A DNA stretch of 64,000 nucleotides, taken from positions 24,570,365 through 24,634,364 of the forward strand of contig JACDQD010000007.1 of assembly GCA_019843655.1 (NCBI GenBank), read 5' to 3'. Positions 56,498 to 64,000 of this stretch are shown here, piece after piece. The notes beneath the pieces were generated by a model. The model saw nothing but the letters and a program-made list of their open reading frames with translations. It ran no database searches and had not been told where the DNA came from. This DNA comes from Lethocerus indicus. Taxonomy: Eukaryota; Arthropoda; Insecta; Hemiptera; Belostomatidae. The position numbers were made by a program, and so were the translations under genes. Each line of letters opens with the position of its first letter. Positions within the stretch are counted from its first letter, which is position 1.

Positions 56498-58565
56498 ATA
56501 AAGAACAAACAAAACAAATAGCTATATATTTATATATACTTATATATATGAAATATTTATATTATAGAAATTATTCAATGGAAATTTATATTTTATATCT
56601 AATTCCATTATCCGTGAGCCCACTTGGCAGTATAGCTTGTTGTATTTTAAATGTATTTATATAAATATTTATGTATTTATATAATGTGTATGTATTTCAT
56701 TTATTTTTTAGGTTTGAGATATTAATAGATGTGTAAACTAATTACTTATATATTGTATAAATGTTTGCATGTATATATGAATCTGACATTGTTTTTGTTT
56801 TAATTATGTTAAAATATTGGCATTTAGTAGTATCTGTGTTAACTTGTGATCTGGTCTTTTAATATTGGCCCATTTCCATAATGTGGTATATAGGATTTTG
56901 AAAAAAAGTAGTTTTAACCGTTTTTACTTCATAATATCCAAAAAATTAAGTGTTTCTCCATATTTCTGTTATCAGTGGTTTAAATATTTTAAAGCATTTT
57001 TAGCATATTTTTAGCACATGTCTCAATTCAGATTTCATGGTTAAAATTTCGAGTGTTGCCAAATTATGATTTTTAAAATATAAAACATACATAAAATACA
57101 CAGTCTTAGTATTAAATGCTTGTTTCTTTAACTTCGAATTGGAAAACACTTTTGTAGTTGCATTAAAATTATTCGGTTTAAAAGTATTGGTGGCTATGTA
57201 ACTGTATTTGTAATGGTTAAGAAAAAATTCTGGTAATTTTTTGGAACAAATGGGAACAGTTTGTATGATATAAAATTGTTGTTTTGTTGATGCTGATCTA
57301 CTGCTCATATAAATTACTACGTTATTTATTATTATAATAAGTAAAATTATATATAAATATTAATTATTATTCTTATTAATAAAATTTATGAATTTGCCAC
57401 TTCCTTTCTTCCTGATGTATATGCACGGTACATCTAACAATTGATTGGTCGTTGATCTGATAATTTATTCCATATATATTAAACTATTGTGATGTTACGA
57501 ACTAACTTGTCATAGTTCATTAGAGAAATAGATTTTAAGGCATTTTAAGTTAATCTGTAAATTTATTCTGTTGAGAAATGATTATTGGCATATTTATTTT
57601 TTATGTTTACTTATTAATGCACCTGTTAAAATAAGTTGGCTTACTATATGTCAACTGATTAAGTATTCTTATCTGTTTTAAGTACTTATTTGTTGTATTA
57701 CTTTCATTATCCCTAAAAAATTAACATTTTATCATTTAATCAACATTTTACAATATTAGAAAAACTCCTAACAACCCTATTCCTCTTTCCTTGAAATGTT
57801 CAACAATCATTTTGGTGATTTGAGTATATAAATTGAAAATTTAGTTGTTTAGAAAAACAAATGGAGTAGTGTTTGTACAACATTTCTAAATAAATATCAT
57901 CTATTGGCATAATTTATTAGTTCAGTTTGTTTTCAAATTAATTTCAAAATTCAAATTTAGTTTTATTATTTGACCTTGCAAATAAGAACAGGCCATTACT
58001 ATTTCAGTTCCAATATGGCATTAGTCCAACTTTATGCATTAGGGTCACCTGGAGATATTATAATTGGATAATGGGTTATAAATGTTTAGCAAATTCGAAA
58101 ACAATTTTAAAATTAAAGGAAAGTGGAACAAATTGATTATAAGAAATTTTACTTCTTTTTACTATATTACTTTTTCTGTTTATTGTTTTATGAAACTATC
58201 ATGTGAGCACATTACATTTATTACTGTTTCATATTAATGAAATGTTAAGAAAACTGTGTATAACAAAAAGTATTTTATTGTTCTTGTCGAAATCTAAATA
58301 ATTTCAATGGGTATAAATAGCATATATATTAAATATAACCTTTGTTCAATAGGTTTTAAATATACAGGCAATGAGCTTATCTCTAACACTTTATAATCTT
58401 TCAGAAAATAGATTTTCAACTACTGGTGTGTACATTTACTCAAATGCTCATTTTTGGAAAATTAAATAAACTATTATATATAACTGAAATAAAAATAATG
58501 TTTTCCCAGCAAAAAACATGGTTGTACATATTTAATTGGGTTGGCTAACCTGGTTATTTCCCTAG
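56498..58565 (+). other. AT-rich ClC 3' region
   Basis: Very AT-rich and CpG-poor, with no recognisable coding exon. It probably holds the ClC 3' UTR and, if real, the 5' part of the small candidate gene at 58.6 kb. Confidence 0.4.
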
Positions 58566-58883
58566 TGTACAATTTGTCCTGTGCGCCTCACGGCTACATA
58601 ATTTTTAATTTAAACAATCCTCGAGAGATTGGCCTCCATCAAAAAGTAAGTATCAATACAAATTAATATGGGTAGAGCTAAGATGCTTAGTGTAAAGGCC
58701 TTTCATTATTTTTTCATATTATTCTATATATTTAAACGTTATTATAGTATTCTTCGCCGAGGTCGGTAGAATTCTCACGCGAATGATTTCCAGGTTATGC
58801 GTTACTTACCAGACCTAAAAGAAAAATATGATGATGTAGAAAAATTGAAACAATTATCTGCAGTCAATGAAATGCACTTTAAG
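58566..58883 (+). CDS. Two exon-like pieces, possibly a caspase p20 fragment
   Basis: After a CTAG acceptor, 58566-58645 reads YNLSCAPHGYIIFNLNNPRE IGLHQK and stops at a perfect GTAAGT. After CAG, 58794-58883 reads VMRYLPDLKEKYDDVEKLKQ LSAVNEMHFK before a weak GTTTTT donor; read-through hits a stop two codons later. Both pieces are phase 0. The order Y-x6-HGYIIFN, then D-x3-LKQL...FKV, recalls the start of a caspase p20 domain, but no catalytic HG or QACRG segment follows before the CD36 gene. It may be a gene fragment, a pseudogene or chance; confidence is low. Confidence 0.25.
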
Positions 58884-59756
58884 GTTTTTTAATCCTTAAG
58901 AGAGTAATCACAGGAGATTGTATCCTACAAAAGCCCCTCACAATACAAAATGGCGGCCATCAGGGTCGGTAAATATATTGAAATTATACTCGCTGTCTCC
59001 TATGAACAACAATGCGAGTATAACTTATAACAAACATCCAAGAACTGTTGTGCATTAGTTTTATATGCAATATGAAATAGTAAAGCTGAATAAAAAACAG
59101 CTACCACAGTTTTTTTTCGACTCGTCGGAACATTCGTTCCATTTCATTGTTGTATTCATCGTGTTATTATTGATCCTTGGAATTCGCGTTACTCGAGTGA
59201 AGAGGGTGAGAGGATTATTCAATACCGTACACACAACCTGTGGGCGATGGGATACACAATGCGAAAGGACAAAAAATTGTTACGAGAACGACAATGTATG
59301 TTGACCGCTAAAATCAGTTATCTGAAATCTGTCATATCCGACAGAAAAATTGTTGCTATTGTATTCAGTAAGGCTTTAGAAATGTCAACAATTGACAACA
59401 ATCGATTATGCTAAATTGCCCCTTTAGGTTTCGACTCGAGCTTTCGATTTGAACCCCAGCGACAACGAAACTACTTCCGAATTAAAGGAAACATTGTCCA
59501 TTAAATGCTTGTTTTTCGCCCTATTGTCTTTAGATGAATCCGTTTATGATTCGCGGTTTAATATATTAGACTTTGAATATTCGACCTTTTTTCTTACCTA
59601 AATAGATACATAAATTGGTGCGTAGATAAATTTTTTTTTTCTAAATAATGAAAGTCCAAACTAATTTAATTTTAGTGTTATAAGGGCCTGCTTGGATTAG
59701 TGGGATTATCGAAGGACTAATTTTCCTTCCCCACTCTGTGTTTTTTAGCCCATTCG

Positions 59757-59793
59757 TGTAGACCTGTTTCGGGGGATAACGCCTCCTCAGTGC
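59757..59793 (-). ncRNA. Hammerhead-like core in an unrelated repeat
   Basis: Minus strand: CTGAGGA, a 13-nt stem-loop segment with GG/CC, then GAAACAGGTC. The CUGANGA, GAAA and GUC signatures are all there, but stem I shows only partial pairing. Confidence 0.3.
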
Positions 59794-59984
59794 CCGAACA
59801 TAAAACATAAACAGGCTTACTGTCACTAGGCACCGATCGCAAAGGAGTTAAGTATTATTTCTGAATACAAACAAACAAAAAAAAGTCTAATCGTTGTTAT
59901 ATTTGCGCCGAAAAACAAGGCCAATCATCGCATTAAAATATTATTACGTTGTATTAAACGTGTATTCATATTTTACAAACGGAC

Positions 59985-60110
59985 AACGACCACAGTATAA
60001 GTGACAGTGACAGTGCAGTGAGGATGCCCAAAAAACATCCAAAGCGACTATCACCGCTACTGAAGATGGCGAGCGGTCTAGCAAAACACACGAAATCTAC
60101 AATTATTATT
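59985..60110 (+). repeat. Foldback right-arm half copy
   Basis: Matches the right arm from CCACAGTA through CAGTGAGGATGCCC to CTGAAGATGGCGAGCGG. It then jumps to TCTAGCAAAACAC, with the GAAACCGG of the core deleted. Confidence 0.75.
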
Positions 60111-60420
60111 GCGTAGACTAAATTCGTATTTATAGTATATTTTATTGTAGCTAAGTATTTATGAAATTAGATTGTTAGGAAGATTGAGGGTGGAAGTTTG
60201 GAAACCGCCGGGTTGAAGATAAACTAGGCTGAGAGGGAGATCGCCTTAGCTGTTTGGCGAGATCAGTGGAGCGATATATCGATAGGTATACGATTACGTG
60301 GATAAAGCTGGTGTATTGATAAGACCGGTGTGATTGACAAGGTCCGCCTTGCGTTAGATAAGGGTCTCGGGGTGGTGTTTGCCAGTTCAGTAGGTTGTCG
60401 GCCACTCCTGGCCCGTCATC

Positions 60421-60537
60421 ATGAAGCCCGGCATCAACTGGCTGATATTCGGCGTCGTCGGACTGGTCATCATCATCGCCGTCGTACTCGTCGACCTATT
60501 TCTCATACCCTGGGGTATACACTATCAAGTGTCTCAG
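60421..60537 (+). CDS. CD36-family exon 1
   Basis: Thirty-nine codons from the ATG to the donor GTTCGT. The hydrophobic run at residues 7-31 is the signal anchor typical of the family. Confidence 0.88.
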
Positions 60538-63193
60538 GTTCGTCTCACCTATATAGGCATATATCTTTCACCTGTATTCGTCCGTTATTTTTCTCAACTT
60601 TCCGTCTCGTGTTCGGGTTCTCCCTCACTTCGTGTTTCCTCCCGCTCATTTGTTGCTTAGCTAGACAGTCACAGTGCAATCTGAATGCTGAATGACGTCT
60701 CGAAACCGGTTCTAGCTGAAGAGCCGAATTTGCGAGAGGGAACATGGAACTATTGTCGAATGAGATATTTTGGTATTCCGTAGGCTTTCGATTATTTCTA
60801 TGCTCTAGTCTTGTTTTCACGGTGTCTCAATAAATTAGCAGCGCTTAGTTAATGTCAGCTGCATCTTGTAGCGATAAATTCGCGTCAATTTCTCAGAAAA
60901 TGGGATTAATCTTCAAGTTAAAGTTTGACCGGAACTTGACTTCTCACTGACTGGCTTCCGGTGCCCTCTTGGGTGTTGTCTGCTTCCTTAAAATAATGTT
61001 CCGGAATGGTTTCAGGCTCAGAACAAGTAACTCCAACTGAAAACGTGAAAGTAACAGGTTTATGCCGCGTGATTTTTTAGTTCTACACGTTTTTTCTGTA
61101 TTGCCATCTCTCGTAAATATTTATTGATAAAACAGTTTAAGGTGTACAATGTTATCAGTCCGGGGGCTGCGGACGCGACCCTAACAATGAACTTACGCAA
61201 GTGAACCAAGTGCTGCAATTGAGATCTGAAGGGTAGCTCGGGTAGGAGAAAACAGGTGCATTGCACAATAACTCATCTATATGTGAGTGGGAAACAATTA
61301 ACCGAAGTCATTAAGATATCCCAATCGGAATAAAATGTAAACAATTAAAACATGTAAACTGCAAATTAAAATTCAGCAAAGAACTGTGTGTACAAAATGC
61401 CCCATTAAATCGTGAGGCTTCCTACCGAGTCCTTTGGCTGTCTGAACGATGTCGAAAGTACCGATCAATCCCCTGTCAATTTCTCATGACTAAAGTACAG
61501 TGGTAATCAACGTACTATTGGAACATTAATTATAATATTTCAAATAAAATATAGTACATGATACTTATTTATTAATGGGCTCCGCTTTGATCGTTCACAT
61601 TGAGAAGGGAATGCCTGAAGTTTGGAGACCATTTAGATATAGTATAATTACCTTAATTTTTTCGTTATTTATTTACTCTATTTTATTACCTTTCTACTAT
61701 TGCTATAATCTCTAGATTACTCACATCTTAATCTGACTGCTCTACCGACTGAATGCCAAACACGAGAAGTGTATAATAAATTTTTACGAATTTCGACATC
61801 GATAATTAATCGATACTTTTTACAGCGACGTGTGATCTTTCTAACCCTCACGGATGATCCAAAACTGAACTATGCGGTAATTGTTTTGAAACGAAAATTG
61901 CCGGCTCTTTTTGCTCCCTAGAGGTTACATCGCGTTGAATTACTTTAAGGGTGGGAATTAGAGAGTGTTTCTCGCTCTCGTATTCAGAATTTTTACAGTA
62001 AAAATGCTCCGTAGGCATTTTATAACACTGGTTTGGCAATATGCTATCGCGGTTTGAATCCAATCACTCCTGTTGTTTTCAGCTTCTCGCAGCCAGTCAG
62101 TAGTCCGTCCGTTCAGCTGTCGGTTACAATAGCATTGGAAATATGTCAATCGAAAAAAAATATAGTATCCCGCGGGGAGTAAAAGTTCAAGGAGCGAAGA
62201 GTGCCGGCCGATCTCGAATCGTGTCGCCAGTAAGTCTTTCTCGGGTACTTCAAACCGGCCTATCAAACTTGAACTTTAGAGTGAGAAGTGTTTTTCCTTG
62301 ATAATGTTAAAAATGATGCCAATTGATAATCGATTAAACAATGATTTCAATGGGCTACACGGTTCTGCATCTTTCGATACGTTATCGAAGCAGGTAATAT
62401 CTCGTTTTTTGCTGTCAGTTTTTTTCTAAATAAAAGACCATAAAGTGTATTAGCCATTGAAATCTTCCGCGTCTTAAAATTTCTTAACAATTCTATCAAA
62501 TTTTTTCAACTATTTACTCCGCTCTCAGTAACAAGATTTACAATTTGTATTTATTTTGAGAATAAAAGTTTAAAGAATAACACGATTTGAAACTGCGCCA
62601 ATTCGGCTCAGTTTAGTGACCCACTGTAAGGGGCTATGCTTCCTGAATGAGAAGACTTCCTAAAGGTCAGAAAGCTTTAACGCAAAACAAATAATAGGAT
62701 TAAATAGAACTCGGTCAGAACAAGGAGGCCCCTTCTAAAAAAGACAAAGGGATATTAGGAAACGAAATATTAGGCCTGGGTATATAATCCATTTCTTGTT
62801 TCACTCGACACACCAATAAGGTGAAATTTTAATCGATAAAACAGAAAGAATGGACATTTCGGTCAACGGTAGGAGCCATTTTTAAGTTAAATTTTAACAA
62901 AATCAATACAGGTTTTGTATTAAACACCATGACAAAATGACTGTTACAGTAGTGATTGGATAAAGGATGATGGATGGTTCATTTTATTTTTACCGCGCCT
63001 TCTATTTCTATTATTTTGACTGTATTTTACAGACACTGATCCTGGAAAATGGAACCGATGCCTGGGAAAGATGGGTCGCGCCTCCGGTCCCAATTTTCTT
63101 CAAGATGTACGTCTTCAATGTCGAGAACCCGACCGAGGTGATGATGTACGGGGCAAAGCCCAAAGTCAAGGAGATCGGACCGTTCGTCTACAG
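60421..63193 (+). CDS. CD36/scavenger receptor class B, first two exons (partial)
   Basis: Membrane receptor of the CD36 family (insect emp, santa-maria and SNMP relatives), which binds or takes up lipids and other ligands at the cell surface. Exon 1 (60421-60537) encodes MKPGINWLIFGVVGLVIIIA VVLVDLFLIPWGIHYQVSQ, a short cytosolic tail and the N-terminal membrane helix. Exon 2 (63033-63193) encodes TLILENGTDAWERWVAPPVP, then FFKMYVFNVENPTEVM and KVKEIGPFVYR, the diagnostic start of the ectodomain with an NGT glycosylation site. The junction is phase 0 and exon 2 leaves two bases at GTAATT. It looks more like scavenger receptor B than SNMP1. The remaining exons lie to the right of the window. 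Confidence 0.92.
60628..60790. repeat. Rearranged foldback copy in the CD36 intron
   Basis: CGTGTTTCCTCCCGCT (left-arm end) is followed by CAGTCACAGTGC and CGAAACCGGTTCTAGC with TTTGCGAGAGGG (right arm), and ends in GGTATTCCGTAG. Inner parts are deleted. Confidence 0.6.
63033..63193 (+). CDS. CD36-family exon 2
   Basis: Acceptor TTTTACAG and donor GTAATT. The FNVENPTEV and GPFVYR motifs are close to FDVQNPQEV and GPYTYR of CD36. Confidence 0.95.
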
Positions 63194-63266
63194 GTAATTC
63201 CTTGCGTACCATTCTAATTCTAACCAGTGTCATTTTTGCGACGTGTAAGAACTTGTCGCTACAAAA

Positions 63267-63310
63267 TCCCTGAAGATGGAACGAGCGCAAGTTCCGAAAC
63301 GCCGGTTGGG
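63267..63310 (+). ncRNA. Hammerhead-like motif in the CD36 intron
   Basis: CTGAAGA, a single T, a perfect five-pair stem GGAAC/GTTCC with loop GAGCGCAA, then GAAAC, a two-pair stem III (AC/GT) and cleavage-like GTT. Stem I can form three pairs (TCC with GGG, one wobble). It shares the extra T with the foldback family although stem II differs in sequence. Confidence 0.4.
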
Positions 63311-63520
63311 GACCGGAAGGAGATTGGGGCCTCTTACTTGTATACACACACACATAGGAGAATAATCCACCTAACTCTAATTTAAGTTTGGATGGTCCCA
63401 AACGTTTTGGATTATCCGAAGTATAGCTTTCGGGGAGTTTGTTTCGTCTAAGTGACCCTCAAAGTATAACGATTGCTATATCAGAGATGAATAGAAAATC
63501 AGTTCATGAAGGAAAAAATC

Positions 63521-63590
63521 CGGTCCGCCACCGGGATACGAACCCCCGTACAGCCGTTAACGTCGTAACGCTTTAACCACTTTAGTTTTA
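63521..63590 (-). repeat. tRNA-derived SINE copy
   Basis: Minus strand: A-box AGTGGTTAAAGCG, B-box GGTTCGTATCC, then GGTGGCGGACCGGATTTTTT. Same arrangement as the copy at 16.7 kb; it lacks a 5' acceptor strand. Confidence 0.6.
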
Positions 63591-64000
63591 TTATACAAAT
63601 AAAAAAATTATAAAATAAATACAAACAATACAAATACTATATTTTCTTTAAAAACACAGAATATTGTAGATAATATACAAATGTTGGTCAATACGTGCAT
63701 ACTATTATAAATTTTTCGTGATTATAAATTCCTCTTTTCTACACGGATAATAATTTGAAAAGAGATAACCGATTTTGTAATTTACATTTTCAGTATCGAA
63801 ATGAATGCCAGCCTATCGGCAGGTGATTTTGCGGTTAATGCATTAAAGCGTTCCCCCCTCGTTGTATAATTCTTTCATCCAACTGCGACTTAGCGTAAAA
63901 TCTTATGGTGATGTAACTGCGATAAACCGGCTTAACCTGCACACTTGACAATGACATTAAAGAAAAAATCCCGGTCATTCGATCGGCGAAGGAGACTGGG

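Larger units (their letters stand above)
58884..60420. other. Intergenic stretch and probable CD36-gene 5' flank
   Basis: CpG content rises again here. It contains a minus-strand hammerhead-like repeat near 59.77 kb and a half copy of the foldback element at 59,985-60,110. The segment 60,180-60,420 is GC-richer and is the likely 5' UTR/promoter of the CD36 gene. A 79-codon ORF from 59,065 is not recognisable. Confidence 0.45.
63194..64000. other. CD36-gene intron running to the window end
   Basis: Contains a hammerhead-like repeat at 63,267-63,310 and a tRNA-derived repeat at 63,521-63,590. The last 40 bases (AAAAAATCCCGGTC) resemble the tail of that repeat and may start another copy cut by the window edge. 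No further CD36 exon was recognised. Confidence 0.5.

Noticed and set aside
63521..63590. Functional tRNA gene on the minus strand
   Set aside because: A and B boxes are good, but the 5' acceptor strand is missing; called a SINE copy instead.
1..64000. CRISPR arrays, operons or bacterial gene clusters
   Set aside because: No spaced short repeats or tightly packed ORFs; all real genes have spliceosomal introns.

Overview
The window is animal nuclear DNA, most probably from an insect. It has GT-AG introns of 0.1-11 kb, long TA/GA/CT microsatellites, tRNA-derived SINE-like copies and three conserved animal genes, all on the + strand. The gene families point to an arthropod; I cannot name the order or species from sequence alone. 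Exon structures below come from translating across splice sites and checking reading phase. Every junction of the two complete genes agrees in phase.

Layout. Positions 1 to about 18,000 are gene-poor, relatively CpG-rich and full of repeats: foldback elements, microsatellites and SINE-like copies. The only convincing coding piece there is an isolated exon (7875-7995) with a PAM2-type poly(A)-binding-protein motif. It joins in frame to the gene downstream. From about 18.2 to 36.4 kb lies Larp4B, a La-related cytoplasmic mRNA-binding protein. Fourteen coding exons from an alternative first exon at 18,309 to the stop at 36,361 give 843 codons. A long AT-rich 3' UTR/intergenic stretch follows to about 43.2 kb. 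A CpG-richer promoter zone (43.2-44.0 kb) precedes a complete ClC-3/4/5 (Drosophila ClC-c type) endosomal chloride/proton exchanger. Its 13 coding exons run from 45,003 to 56,463 and encode 809 residues with the gating and proton glutamates and two CBS domains. Two small exon-like pieces near 58.6-58.9 kb weakly resemble the start of a caspase p20 domain. From 60,421 the first two exons of a CD36/scavenger receptor class B gene are present; the rest lies beyond the window.

The genes do not form a pathway: Larp4B acts on mRNA stability and translation, ClC-c on endosome acidification, and the CD36 protein on lipid or ligand uptake. Their shared features are a strong CpG depletion of the 18.3-58.6 kb block and upstream ORFs that touch or overlap the inferred start codons.

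The most unusual material is a family of foldback elements. Their arms carry a hammerhead-ribozyme-like core (CTGAAGA, a short stem, GAAAC, and a cleavage-site-like GGTC or GTT), and the same core appears in two unrelated repeats near 59.8 and 63.3 kb. Other points of interest are the alternative Larp4B N-termini with and without the PAM2 motif, alternative ClC first exons, a 503-bp piggyBac-like MITE in Larp4B, and exon-by-exon mosaicism of CpG content in the ClC gene.
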